A stretch of DNA of 64,000 bases from Zunongwangia atlantica 22II14-10F7 (GCF_002094855.1 NZ_ARYN01000019.1:1-64000), one strand, 5' to 3'. Counted from the first letter of the stretch, positions 36,215 to 46,130 are shown. The notes: a model not told the origin generated them from the letters alone. Program-made: numbers and translations.

Positions 36215-36958
36215 ATGTATATATACAAAATATCTCGCTTTGCTTTATTAGCTTGTATAATTTTTTTTACGATAGGATGTCAAGATTCAATAGGTGTTTT
36301 AAACTTAGATACTGAAAAGGAAGAAGAATTTTATATTTTAATACCTCCATCAGGAAATTTCAAGTTCAGTCAATATTATAATACCGCTACAAGTCCTGCT
36401 AAAGTTCGAACCGAACTTTCCGTTATATCTAATAGAACAGATACAATTTCTTTTGAAATAATGGCATTTCAAAAGAATGTATTCAATTATCATGAGTTAG
36501 CTTGGGTTTATTCAGGTACTATAATATCAAACACGGGGCAGCCTATTTTATTAGATAGCATTTCTACTACTTTGCTAGATGCAGCCAAATTAAAAATTGC
36601 AATTTTTTCAAAAGATAGTACCGATAAGATTACATCTGGTCATATAGAGGGAAATGTTAGTTTAAATAGAAACCAACAAGATGAAGTATTTCCTATATAT
36701 GGTAATCTGGATAGAGATGGCAATCTATTTTTAATGCCTTCCATCCAAAGAAGTGAGTTTGATTATATTCAAGGTTTCTATTCTACGAGCCATCGTTTTT
36801 CTGGTTTTTCAACTAGTAAGGCCAATGATACTATTTTATACGCTAATACAGATAGTACTTTTTACTATAGTGATTCTACTCAAATAATTACAGATACACT
36901 ACATGCTGAAGATGATAGCCAAAAACTCAGTTTATTTCTCAAAATTTCAAATCCATGA
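36215..36958 (+). CDS. Lipoprotein of unknown function
   Basis: This is a 247-residue lipoprotein. The start at 36215 is chosen because it gives a standard signal (MYIYKISRFALLACIIFFTI then GC, lipid Cys about residue 22). The open frame extends 21 codons further, across a promoter-like sequence. The mature part is mostly beta-strand and Ser/Thr-rich with no motif I recognise. It overlaps the next gene by 4 bp (ATGA), so the two products are made in concert and probably act together at the cell envelope. Confidence 0.75.
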   Translation: MYIYKISRFALLACIIFFTIGCQDSIGVLNLDTEKEEEFYILIPPSGNFKFSQYYNTATSPAKVRTELSVISNRTDTISFEIMAFQKNVFNYHELAWVYSGTIISNTGQPILLDSISTTLLDAAKLKIAIFSKDSTDKITSGHIEGNVSLNRNQQDEVFPIYGNLDRDGNLFLMPSIQRSEFDYIQGFYSTSHRFSGFSTSKANDTILYANTDSTFYYSDSTQIITDTLHAEDDSQKLSLFLKISNP

Positions 36959-39900
36959 AAAACTATTACTCTATAATCTTCCTTTTATATTCATTTAATT
37001 TAGTTGCTCAAGATAAAGTAATACAGTCTACGGATATTGAGGAAACTAATCTTAGTATATCTGCGCAAGCCATTAGCTTTTCGAAGGTTACTTTTACTTT
37101 AAGTCCCTCGGCAGAAATTAATGATGATCTAGTAGGTATCGATCTACCTATAAATTTTACCACAACGCCTTTTAATCACTTTAAATTTAAAACGCTGTTA
37201 AGAGAGCAGCTTTTTAAGCTGTACGAATATCAAAAACTAACAAAAGAGATTAGGGATTTCTATAGTAGCTATCAAAACGATAAAGATAAAGATGTCCAAA
37301 AACTAGTTGACATTTTTACTAAGAATTTTGAAAAAGAAGATTTAAAAAAAATCCTCAACGTAGATGTAGATGATGGGGTTTCATTGATTGAAAAATTTAA
37401 TAACTCCGGTAAAGAAGAGATGGAAAGCCTCATTAATAGGTTATTAAATAATAGAATTACCATTTTTAATAAAGGTTTTTATAATCACTTGGATAGATAT
37501 ATGAAACAGGATGAAACTAATACAGACAGTTTGAAAAATTTTCTACTAGGTAAACAAATTGTTGAAGAACGTTTGGATCGACTTTATGACTATTTTAATG
37601 CACAATTGCTACTTGTATTTAAATACGATATAGAGCCTGTAGCTGGAAAACTTTTCTATAATACTGAAATTTCTAATATACAATATTACGCCGATGAAAA
37701 ATCTGAAGAATACTACGATAAAAGAGCAAAAAATTACCATAAATTAATAAAAGCTTTATACCTGATTCGTCAAAGCGAAATTGAAGATTTAGATTTTGAT
37801 GATTTTGATAGAAATTTTATACTGAAACACCTAATTGATGAAACGGCTCTAAAAAATGAAATAACGAAAAATTTTGAAAAAAAGAGACAGGAATTTTTAA
37901 ATAAATTAAATCGCAACGTTAGATCAGATTTATTGGAAAATTATATGAATTCTAATGAGGATCAGATTGTTAAATACGTAACTGAAAAAGAACTAAAAGA
38001 ATCAATTGAAAAGTTTAAAGATGACATAAACTTAGAAAAAATAACTAGCAGTATAAATGAAAATGATTTTGCAAAGGATGGAGTAGAATTAGAAAACAGG
38101 AAGAAAACTTGGATAGATACAGAATTTGAAAATATTATTTCTGAAATTATTAATTATAAACCTATCGAAAAAGCTTTACTATTAAAAATAGTTTCTTTTT
38201 TCGAAAAGGAAGGAAAAGAGTATAAAGAAAAGTACCAAGACTCACCTCAAAAATTCTTAGAAAATTTTGAAGAATATATAAATAATTTTAAAATCTATAG
38301 TCTTAAGGATAGACTTAGCTTGATTAAAAAACAATTATTAGCTCTTAAAAATCAAGAGACTTATAAAAATTTGTCTTACAGCATTAACCGTTTAAATAAT
38401 AACAAAGACCATCTAGAGATAAAAAATGATGAGCAAAAAAAAATAGAAGAAGAGCTCCGACAGAAAAAATTAGTTGAGAACTTAAAAGAAAAAGTAGACG
38501 AAGTCTATTATGATATAGCCGAGATTAGAAGAAATTTTGAATTGCAAAAAAAACGCGTAGAAAAAATAATAGACAAAAAACAGAACAAATTGGCAGATAT
38601 TAAAGGCGATTCTACCAAAGCTCAAATTCAAATTGATATTAAAAAGGAAAAAGAAAGAATAGAAGAACTAGAAAAAGAAGAATTTGAAGAGACATTAAAA
38701 ATATGGGAAGAACTAAAATTATATATAAATAGTATCAAACTTCCTGAGAAAAAAATTATAGAAAAATTAAATAAGAAAGTTGAAGATATTTGGTATGACT
38801 TAAATTCTGCAAGATCTAATTCTGATTTTAGCATTTTGTCAAATAATGATTTTGAAGATTTTTATTATTATTACCATGACTACTATGATTCCTACTTCTT
38901 CAAGGATAAAAGCGATTTTAACGATCAATATAAAATCGAAAGTGAGATTATAGCTTTAGAAACTGAAAGAATGAGTATCTTATCAGAGATAGAACGTGCC
39001 TTAAAAAAGAATCCTTTATGGAGCTTTGAGGCAGAGGATATCCAATTGGATATTAATGATGGCTATATCGAACATATTGTAGTACTAGGTAAAATTAATG
39101 GAATATCAATACCCGATGAACACGATATAAAATTGGAGCAATTGAAAGTTCTAATAAATGAAAATCCTGATTGGAAAACCAATGTTGGAAAGCAGTTGAA
39201 ATTTAAAAACGCATATCCATTAGGATTTAGCAGTTCTGACGACTTTGATAATTTTAAGCGTTCTAAAATAGCCGTATATACAGGAAACTTGAAAGAGTTT
39301 GAGATGGATTTAGAAGATATATTTCCTAATTACGTACAAAGTTTAGCGAATGATCGCCTAGATTTTAGTCCTAAAGATCAAACTGTCGTACTTCCTGAAC
39401 CAGATAAAAAGAGCGGTTATAAATTGTTAACTAAAGACAAAAGTTCAAAACTCTTTCAGGTGGCGGTACTATCAGATTTCAATGGCTTAAATGGATCTAA
39501 TCCCAATGGAGTATTGCAATTTAACTTTAGAAAGGAAATCCCCTTACATACACAAAGATATAGAGCTCCAATTTGGAAATATAAAGGACACAATTTGGGT
39601 TTTTTTAATTATATTGCTCCAGAACTCAATTGGTCACGTCTTAATAGTAGAGACCAAGATCAAACTTTAGCTTTAAGCTATGTTCCTGTTTTTAATGGAG
39701 GAGTTATTGATAGTCTGGCATACACAACCCATCTTAACCTTTTACGATATGAAAACATAGGAGTAGGAGCAATTTTAAATATTTTTACATATTCTATTCC
39801 TGCTGTTAAAATAAGGTTTGAAATGAATTTAGGAGGTAAATTTGGTCATACTTACGTGTTGGATCCCCAAGGAGAAACTGTTCAGCAGGATGGTACCACT

Positions 39901-40248
39901 ATAAATAGAAGTAAAGATTACGATTTAAATACATGGCGTTGGTATCCAGAATTAGTACTTAAGCTAAGACCGGAAGAACGTTATGGGGCAGATGTTCGTT
40001 TGCGACCTATACGTTTTAATGCTTTAACAGATCATTTTTCAACCATAAGTTCAGAGCAGCAATTTAAGTCAAATCTAAGTGATAATAATCAGTGGCTAAA
40101 TCAGATTGAAATAAATGCACATTTTTCTCCTTCGGCACAAAAGGAAAACCGCTTTTTCTTTAGATATAGATTTACGAATAGTGCAAGCTGGGAATATAAT
40201 GGTTATAGCGAAATACAAGTAGGATATAGTATCCAGCTTAAAATTTAG
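36955..40248 (+). CDS. Giant coiled-coil outer-membrane protein, unknown
   Basis: This is a 1097-residue exported protein with a signal peptide in the first 19 residues (ending NLVAQ). About residues 60-690 are extremely Lys/Glu-rich and helical, with long coiled-coil stretches such as KKRVEKIIDKKQNKLADIKG. About residues 760-1097 change to alternating beta strands, ending EIQVGYSIQLKI, like an outer-membrane barrel. The coiled coil would therefore lie in the periplasm, and could span towards the inner membrane. I know no family with this layout. The gene is coupled to the upstream lipoprotein by a 4-bp overlap. Confidence 0.75.
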   Translation: MKNYYSIIFLLYSFNLVAQDKVIQSTDIEETNLSISAQAISFSKVTFTLSPSAEINDDLVGIDLPINFTTTPFNHFKFKTLLREQLFKLYEYQKLTKEIRDFYSSYQNDKDKDVQKLVDIFTKNFEKEDLKKILNVDVDDGVSLIEKFNNSGKEEMESLINRLLNNRITIFNKGFYNHLDRYMKQDETNTDSLKNFLLGKQIVEERLDRLYDYFNAQLLLVFKYDIEPVAGKLFYNTEISNIQYYADEKSEEYYDKRAKNYHKLIKALYLIRQSEIEDLDFDDFDRNFILKHLIDETALKNEITKNFEKKRQEFLNKLNRNVRSDLLENYMNSNEDQIVKYVTEKELKESIEKFKDDINLEKITSSINENDFAKDGVELENRKKTWIDTEFENIISEIINYKPIEKALLLKIVSFFEKEGKEYKEKYQDSPQKFLENFEEYINNFKIYSLKDRLSLIKKQLLALKNQETYKNLSYSINRLNNNKDHLEIKNDEQKKIEEELRQKKLVENLKEKVDEVYYDIAEIRRNFELQKKRVEKIIDKKQNKLADIKGDSTKAQIQIDIKKEKERIEELEKEEFEETLKIWEELKLYINSIKLPEKKIIEKLNKKVEDIWYDLNSARSNSDFSILSNNDFEDFYYYYHDYYDSYFFKDKSDFNDQYKIESEIIALETERMSILSEIERALKKNPLWSFEAEDIQLDINDGYIEHIVVLGKINGISIPDEHDIKLEQLKVLINENPDWKTNVGKQLKFKNAYPLGFSSSDDFDNFKRSKIAVYTGNLKEFEMDLEDIFPNYVQSLANDRLDFSPKDQTVVLPEPDKKSGYKLLTKDKSSKLFQVAVLSDFNGLNGSNPNGVLQFNFRKEIPLHTQRYRAPIWKYKGHNLGFFNYIAPELNWSRLNSRDQDQTLALSYVPVFNGGVIDSLAYTTHLNLLRYENIGVGAILNIFTYSIPAVKIRFEMNLGGKFGHTYVLDPQGETVQQDGTTINRSKDYDLNTWRWYPELVLKLRPEERYGADVRLRPIRFNALTDHFSTISSEQQFKSNLSDNNQWLNQIEINAHFSPSAQKENRFFFRYRFTNSASWEYNGYSEIQVGYSIQLKI

Positions 40249-40426
40249 TAGGTTTTATTCAGTAAATAGGTCATGAGTAAAATTGGTTTAAAAATGAATT
40301 CGAAAAACAGAATAAAATAATGATAAAAAATTTGCCGAGTACAACTTATTGAACTGAAATTGTATTTCCAACCGTAGTTTTAGAATATTGCATAGTAAAC
40401 CATGTTTAATTATTAAAAACTGTCTA

Positions 40427-41320
40427 TCAATTGTAATTTTCAATACTAGCTTTCAATTTTTCAATAATCTTTTTTCTAAGACTTAGTGGAGCAATCACTT
40501 CTACATCACTTCCGTGTGATAAGATCTCCTGAACAAAGTCGAAAGTTGGTTTTAATTGATATTCGAATCTTATTTCATTATCATTCTGGCTAATGAGTTT
40601 CTGGCTATGGTGAAGAGGTAAAGATTTAATATATCTACCCTGATCAATTTTAAAAGCTAGTATGATACGAGATACTTTGTCATTTGTGCCATTTATAATA
40701 CCAAAACTATTTTCAAATGCTTCATGTATATTGTATTCGACTGAAGTAAATCTTAGATTAGTAAGCTGAAGTTCACTCATTCTATCTAAGGAGAAATTTT
40801 TGATGATATTATCTTTCGTATCCTTGGCAATTAGATACCATCTATTTTTTGATTCTTTAAGAGCAATTGGCTTTACAATTCTATTAGTTAAAGAGGCATC
40901 CCAAAACTTTTGATATTTAAATTTTACTTCTTTTCTATTTTGAATAGCATTTAAAAGATCTGCCATGTGTTGGGTACCCAAAGCTTTTCTTTGTTCAAAA
41001 AACAAGCTTTCACCCATTCCTTTAGACATACGGATGGCATTTATAATATCATAGTTTTCCCTTAGTCTTGTTTTATATTCATCTTCAGCACTTTCTTTAA
41101 TATAATAAACATTTTTACTTTTATCTGAAGCTATTTCTATTTGATGAATTTGTTCTATTTCCTGAATGTCTCGCTGAAAAGTTCTTTGAGAAACTCGAAG
41201 ATCTTCTGTAGCATCTTGTTGGTTAGCTAGCTCATTATTTATCTCTTTAAAGCTTCTAGGTTTATTTTGAAGTAAGTAAATGATCTTATAGTGGCGACTT
41301 AAAGTTTTATTGAAAGACAT
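40427..41320 (-). CDS. WYL-domain transcriptional regulator
   Basis: This 297-residue protein of the HTH-WYL class has an N-terminal winged helix (residues 1-75, with QRTFQRDIQEIEQI). A WYL ligand-binding domain (about 130-225) follows, with KFKYQKFW and RWYLIAKD, then a C-terminal WCX-like extension. It is divergent from the unknown genes at 41405 onward, with an 84-bp shared upstream region. WYL proteins often repress phage-defence operons and respond to nucleic acid or nucleotide ligands. Its place at the edge of this island fits that role. Confidence 0.88.
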   Translation of the reverse strand: MSFNKTLSRHYKIIYLLQNKPRSFKEINNELANQQDATEDLRVSQRTFQRDIQEIEQIHQIEIASDKSKNVYYIKESAEDEYKTRLRENYDIINAIRMSKGMGESLFFEQRKALGTQHMADLLNAIQNRKEVKFKYQKFWDASLTNRIVKPIALKESKNRWYLIAKDTKDNIIKNFSLDRMSELQLTNLRFTSVEYNIHEAFENSFGIINGTNDKVSRIILAFKIDQGRYIKSLPLHHSQKLISQNDNEIRFEYQLKPTFDFVQEILSHGSDVEVIAPLSLRKKIIEKLKASIENYN

Positions 41321-41404
41321 AATTTCATTTTTTTCAAAAATATTAATTTATAGCGACAATTTTTGACGTGATGTGAACTTAAACTTGTGCTATAAATAAA
41401 TAAT

Positions 41405-42037
41405 ATGAAAAAACTAGAAGTTCAGATCAACGATCATCAGTTTAGTCAGATATGCAAAGCAATTAACAGTTCAGTTCCCAAAAATGACGATGCAGTTGTA
41501 TCAGGTAATTTGGATATTATCCTAAGTATAGATTCTCTAAATATACATAGAGCTAGACTACTACTTAAGCGTGATAAAAAAATTAATTGCGGATGGGTGG
41601 ACTATCAACTAACACCAATTGCTGAAAAATTCCAGGAGCTAGAATGTTTTAGAGGTTTCAATAAAACAGAAGCATTTTATAAAATACTTGAAGTAGATTT
41701 TGTAAAACAAGCATTCTTGGAATCGCTAGGCTATAAGAATTATAAAGATTTCGAAATTAATTTACACGGTAAACGATGTATTACTTGTAATGATGCTCTT
41801 ACAATCCTATTTGTATTGCTAGAAGAGCCAAATGATGCAGTAACTAGGGAGATATGTGAATCCTTTTATCTAATCGATCATTTCAAAACAAAATTGATCC
41901 TTATCGACCGTAATTTTAAAGTGGGAGATATTGAACATATCACATTAAGTTCCCATAAGATATCTGAAAGATGTATACAGAATGAAGTTTCCGAAAACAA
42001 CCTTTTTCTTCAATATATTCAAATTCTTTTTCAATAG
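41405..42037 (+). CDS. Unknown protein next to WYL regulator
   Basis: This is a 210-residue soluble protein with no signal peptide or membrane helix. It contains CGWVDYQL near residue 60, HGKRCITCNDALTILFVLL near 120-140 and mixed helix/strand content. I cannot assign a family. It is divergent from the WYL gene and directly followed by another orphan gene, so the two may form an operon under WYL control. Confidence 0.7.
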   Translation: MKKLEVQINDHQFSQICKAINSSVPKNDDAVVSGNLDIILSIDSLNIHRARLLLKRDKKINCGWVDYQLTPIAEKFQELECFRGFNKTEAFYKILEVDFVKQAFLESLGYKNYKDFEINLHGKRCITCNDALTILFVLLEEPNDAVTREICESFYLIDHFKTKLILIDRNFKVGDIEHITLSSHKISERCIQNEVSENNLFLQYIQILFQ

Positions 42038-42044
42038 TAATGCA

Positions 42045-42497
42045 ATGGAAAAACTTAACGGCGCTAGTATAGGAGATTTAATTATTGGAGTTGTATTCGA
42101 TGATGTTGCACTTCGTATTGATAGCTTTTATAAACTTTTAAATCACGATTATATCAAGAAAGCAATAGTAAAGTTTCTTGATCCAAAGGCAGATCATGAT
42201 TTTTGTAACATTTATTTTATAGATCATAGTTATGTGATGATAGGAAATATATTTGATTATTATATCCTCTCCTATGAAAGACCTAAACCTGAGTTTATTG
42301 AAAAAATTAAGAACGGTAAAGAAAACGGGTACTATGGTAATGTAAATTTTGTGATTTTGGACGAAGCCTGGAATATAGAAGGCTTAAACTGTATAAAATT
42401 GGATTACCAAATAATAGAAGACGATTTGGTGGATCAAGGTTTTCAGAGCGATGATATATTTTGGTATTGTATCAAATATATCTCGAATAAAGAATAG
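42045..42497 (+). CDS. Unknown protein, second gene after WYL regulator
   Basis: This is a 150-residue soluble protein. I choose the ATG at 42045 (MEKLNGASIGDLIIGVVFDD), 7 bp after the upstream stop, rather than the frame's first ATG at 41982, which lies inside the preceding gene. It is acidic and Tyr/Ile/Asp-rich, including FCNIYFIDHSYVMIGNIFDYY. No family is recognised. It may act with the 41405 product. Confidence 0.65.
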   Translation: MEKLNGASIGDLIIGVVFDDVALRIDSFYKLLNHDYIKKAIVKFLDPKADHDFCNIYFIDHSYVMIGNIFDYYILSYERPKPEFIEKIKNGKENGYYGNVNFVILDEAWNIEGLNCIKLDYQIIEDDLVDQGFQSDDIFWYCIKYISNKE

Positions 42498-42578
42498 GTG
42501 TTTTTAAACGCTTAAAAAATTTTAATGTAGATTTACTGAATCCCTACCTGAAGATATTACAAACCATTAATAATAGAA

Positions 42579-43697
42579 ATGAACGAATTTTTAGAAATTA
42601 AGGATTTAATTACTACAGTAAAATCCAGAATTGATTCTCACTTAAAGTTTAAGAAAGAGTACGATAAATATTTAGCTACAGACTTCAATTTTTTTGAATT
42701 TTTCAATTTGGGAGAAAATAAGATTAGTGAAGTTTTAGCGTATTTTCTAGACGCTAAACAAAGTCATGGTCAGGGAGATCTTTTTTTAAAAGAATTTTTA
42801 AAGATTTTTTGTGATTCGAAATTGGAGATAGCCCAGATTGAGAATACCTGTGAGAAAATTATTACTGAAAAACGTAGAATTGATATTTATATCGAAATTA
42901 AAGGTTTAACTATTGGTATTGAAAATAAAGTTTGGGCCGATGATCAAGTGAATCAGTTAAAAGATTATTCTAGATTTCTTGATGAAAAATCTGGAGGTAA
43001 CTATATCTTATTCTACTTAAATCCTTACGGATTAGAACCTAATGAAAAAAGTATAGACAATGAATTAAAGGTCAAACTTCAAAAACAGAATAAATTAAAA
43101 GTTTTAAGTTATAAAAAAGATATAATCAAATTAATCAATAATTGGCTAATAATTTGTGAAGCCGATAATGTAAATAATTTTCTGAAGGAATTTAAAAAAT
43201 ATCTTGAAACCAAATTTCTAGGTAAAAAAACACTTAATATGTCAAAGGAATTAAGAACTATCATTTTTGAAAATCAAAGAGAAGTTCAATATTTAGTTAA
43301 TGAATATCAGGCAATAGAGTATGATGTTTTGAATAAATTAAACAGTATTGGAAAAAAGTTAGATAAAATCGAACCTAGCATAGATTCAAGTTTAACTATA
43401 GATAAGAACGGCGTATTTAAATGGGAGAATTATCATGTTTACAAGTTTTCTCTTTCTAAAGCCGGTAATATGATCTGGATACAGCTCGTGAAACAGGACT
43501 TGAAATTAATGACGAATTATTACTTGCAGGATGGAACTGATGTTTTGTTTAAGGAAATTTTAAACGATTTAGGTTTGAAAAGCGATAACGAAATTGATCC
43601 GTTTTTACCTAAGTCAGAAATCATAGAGCTATTTTTAAGCCAAGTGAATCTTGTTAATAGGAGTTTTGAAATTTACAATGATAAAATGAAAAAGTAG
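42579..43697 (+). CDS. PD-(D/E)XK nuclease-family protein (PDDEXK_4), copy 1
   Basis: This is a 372-residue protein. An N-terminal motif, FFEFFNLGENKISEVLAYFL, is followed by LDAKQSHGQGDLFLKEFL, then a nuclease core. The core has RRIDIYIEI (Asp), IGIENKVWADDQ (E-x-K) and LKDYSRFL, matching the PDDEXK_4 family. A helical C-terminus (about 240-372) completes it. The catalytic D...ExK is intact, so it should be an active DNase. Members are common in defence islands but their partners are poorly known. A related protein lies at 44837-46042. Confidence 0.82.
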   Translation: MNEFLEIKDLITTVKSRIDSHLKFKKEYDKYLATDFNFFEFFNLGENKISEVLAYFLDAKQSHGQGDLFLKEFLKIFCDSKLEIAQIENTCEKIITEKRRIDIYIEIKGLTIGIENKVWADDQVNQLKDYSRFLDEKSGGNYILFYLNPYGLEPNEKSIDNELKVKLQKQNKLKVLSYKKDIIKLINNWLIICEADNVNNFLKEFKKYLETKFLGKKTLNMSKELRTIIFENQREVQYLVNEYQAIEYDVLNKLNSIGKKLDKIEPSIDSSLTIDKNGVFKWENYHVYKFSLSKAGNMIWIQLVKQDLKLMTNYYLQDGTDVLFKEILNDLGLKSDNEIDPFLPKSEIIELFLSQVNLVNRSFEIYNDKMKK

Positions 43698-43744
43698 GAA
43701 CTAAATATTGAAACTATTCTGATCACGTATTATGAATATAATTT

Positions 43745-43770
43745 AAAGTCAGTTCTATAACTGACTTTTT
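43745..43770 (+). terminator. Terminator after first PDDEXK gene
   Basis: AAAGTCAGTT (43745-43754), a CTAT loop and AACTGACTTT (43759-43768) form a perfect 10-bp stem with a T-run. The next gene is therefore transcribed on its own. Confidence 0.75.
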
Positions 43771-43930
43771 TATAACATTTTCAAATTTGATTTCGAAATG
43801 AGGGATTTAGTTCGACTGACATTCTTTACTCCTGTGGAATTTAAAAATCAACTTACGGTTATCCATAAAAGTTTTCAAATATTTAATCTATCTTTTTAAA
43901 CTAAATATACATTTAATAACGCCACTTATA

Positions 43931-44818
43931 ATGAACAAGGAATCTCTCTCTAAAAAGCTATCAACTGTAAGTAATGGTTTAAATAATAAATTTAAGGACA
44001 CAACTAAAAAAGTGAAAGAGTCCAACAACTTTAAAAAAGTAGTTGGAGATGTTAAAACCACTTCAAGTCAACTTACAATCTTAACCAAAAACACGTCTAG
44101 TAATGTGATAAGTACGAGTAAAAAGGTTATAGAGTCAGATCAATTAAAAAGGGGTGTTCAAAATGTTGGAAATCTTTCAAAACAAGCTTTCGTAGAAAGT
44201 AAAAAAGTAGCTTATGACATTGCCTCAAATATAGCATTGGTTGCGGCTGCATTTTTCGCTCTGAATCTAATTTATATTCTATATGCACTTTCGAATATGT
44301 TTTCAGACTTTCAGGGCTCAGACATACTGGTATTCCTTTTAGCCTTAGGCGTAGCCATAGTATTTAGTATTAAAGTTGGTATTAGAAGCTACAAATATGC
44401 TCGTTTTAAGATAGGTATGAGTGTATTTTTTATATTGGAGAGTTTTTTTAAAGAACTCATAAGTGAAAGTTTAAGAAACATTGAAAACTTAGGGACAGAG
44501 AGTTTGAAGAAGAACAACATCTATTCGATTCTTAAGATGGATAGCAACAAAATAATTGAAAATTATAAAATTAAAGTTCCTTGGATTTTAAGGCAATCTA
44601 TTTCCTTCTTAATCGAATTTATTCCATTAGCAACCATAATAATGGAAATTAAAGAAAATGCGAAAGATAATTCTAAAAAGAGTTTAGAAAGCAAAACAAT
44701 ATCTCGGCTTAATTCTTTCGTTAGAAATGTTGAACCACAAAAAAAGTTTACTTCATTTATGGCTATAAGTTTTATAGCAAATATAATCGTTATGAGTATT
44801 TTAATGAGTTGGCTTTAA
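43931..44818 (+). CDS. Membrane protein with repetitive N-terminus, unknown
   Basis: This 295-residue protein has no cleavable signal. Residues 1-95 are a hydrophilic, Ser/Thr/Lys-rich helical region with loose repeats (KKVKESNNFKKVVGD; KKVIESDQLKRGVQN). Hydrophobic segments lie near 98-122, 128-150, 160-178, about 215-235 and 275-295. It starts after a terminator and is followed 18 bp later by the second PDDEXK gene, suggesting a membrane-effector plus nuclease pair. No family is recognised. Confidence 0.7.
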   Translation: MNKESLSKKLSTVSNGLNNKFKDTTKKVKESNNFKKVVGDVKTTSSQLTILTKNTSSNVISTSKKVIESDQLKRGVQNVGNLSKQAFVESKKVAYDIASNIALVAAAFFALNLIYILYALSNMFSDFQGSDILVFLLALGVAIVFSIKVGIRSYKYARFKIGMSVFFILESFFKELISESLRNIENLGTESLKKNNIYSILKMDSNKIIENYKIKVPWILRQSISFLIEFIPLATIIMEIKENAKDNSKKSLESKTISRLNSFVRNVEPQKKFTSFMAISFIANIIVMSILMSWL

Positions 44819-44836
44819 GCAAATAAAATAAGAAGT

Positions 44837-46042
44837 ATGAAAAATTATGAAACGCTATTACTAAATGTGGCGAATACAATTGAGCATCAAAAGGAATTAA
44901 GAATATTAAAAGGAGAAAATTTCAACCTATTTACTTTATTAGATATTGAATATAGAGAAAATAAAACTCATTCCGCCATTATTGCAGAATTGTTAGATCC
45001 TAATGGATCACATAATCTGGGAGATGTATTTTTAAAACTTTTCTTAGATGAATTAAATATTGAAGATTCTTTTTTTGATCTTTCCAGTGTCACTAAGCAC
45101 ATAGAATATAATTTAGGTCATACCGACTTACATAATAAGACAGGGGGGCGACTTGATATTTTGCTTAAGGATCAATTTAATAGTACGATATGTATTGAAA
45201 ATAAAATCTATGCGGTTGATCAGGAATCACAGATTGAAAGATATTGTAATTTTCAAACTACAGGATCGAACAAAGTTTTTTATTTAAATCTATATGGAGA
45301 TTCACCATCTTCTTCAAGTTTTGGAGAAAAGGAAGAGGATGAAGATTTCTATGTGATTAGTTATAAAAAGAATATAATTTCATGGCTTTCAAAATGTATA
45401 AAAGAAGCAAGTGAATATCCAATATTAAGAGAATCCATAAAGCAATATTTGATACTTATAAAAAAATTGACAAACCAACTTACAGATAAAAGTATGGAAA
45501 GGGAAATAAGAAATGCGATTATTAAAAATTATGAAGCTGCTCAGACTATAACTGGTAATATTGAAAAAGTTGAACACGAATTTACCCTCAAATTATTAGA
45601 GGAAGTGAAGGCGGAAATTTATAAGGTTTTGACTCAGGAAGAAGGATGGTCAATCGAAATTAGTGATGATTTATACGGACCTTATTCAGGATTTTGGTTA
45701 CGTTTTAAAAATTGGCCAGATGACGTATCTATAAAATTGGAAGGTCAATCAAAAGTACCATGGCAAAAGAGCGTATTTGGAATAATTGCTAGTGAAAATA
45801 TTGTTTCAAGAGAGTCTTTAAATAAATCAATGTCTAATATCTTAGAATTGCAGTCTGGATTTAAGTCAAATAGAGTGTGGCCATTTTATCAGACTGTCTT
45901 ATTCTTTGACGACCCGGTTGAGAGACAAATCCTTTTCAATGATAATAGTAGGAATAATTCTGCAAAAAAAATTGCTGCAAAATTTATTAGTATAGGGGGA
46001 CAAGCAAGAAAGCCTTTGTCTCAATTGGAAAATATCAATTAA
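44837..46042 (+). CDS. PD-(D/E)XK nuclease-family protein (PDDEXK_4), copy 2
   Basis: This is a 401-residue protein of the same family as 42579-43697. FNLFTLLDIEYRENKTHSAI and AELLDPNGSHNLGDVFLKLF resemble the N-terminal motif of the first copy. The core has GGRLDILLKD (Asp), TICIENKIYAVDQ (E-x-K) and QIERYCNFQ. A C-terminal domain of about 150 residues (YGPYSGFWLRFKNWPDDV) may be a sensor or binding module. It is close behind the membrane protein (18 bp) and probably cotranscribed with it. Confidence 0.82.
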   Translation: MKNYETLLLNVANTIEHQKELRILKGENFNLFTLLDIEYRENKTHSAIIAELLDPNGSHNLGDVFLKLFLDELNIEDSFFDLSSVTKHIEYNLGHTDLHNKTGGRLDILLKDQFNSTICIENKIYAVDQESQIERYCNFQTTGSNKVFYLNLYGDSPSSSSFGEKEEDEDFYVISYKKNIISWLSKCIKEASEYPILRESIKQYLILIKKLTNQLTDKSMEREIRNAIIKNYEAAQTITGNIEKVEHEFTLKLLEEVKAEIYKVLTQEEGWSIEISDDLYGPYSGFWLRFKNWPDDVSIKLEGQSKVPWQKSVFGIIASENIVSRESLNKSMSNILELQSGFKSNRVWPFYQTVLFFDDPVERQILFNDNSRNNSAKKIAAKFISIGGQARKPLSQLENIN

Positions 46043-46049
46043 ATATTGA

Positions 46050-46130
46050 AAGTCTATTAATCAAGCATATTTTAATGGAGTAGCTTATGAATGCCCAGAT
46101 TGTGATTATGAATGGGGTTCAGTAATCTAA
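46050..46130 (+). pseudogene. Zinc-ribbon gene remnant
   Basis: A 26-codon stretch without a start codon reads FNGVAYECPDCDYEWGSVI and stops. The C-P-D-C pair followed by aromatic and acidic residues looks like half of a zinc ribbon. It may be the tail of a lost gene in front of hsdR. Confidence 0.3.
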
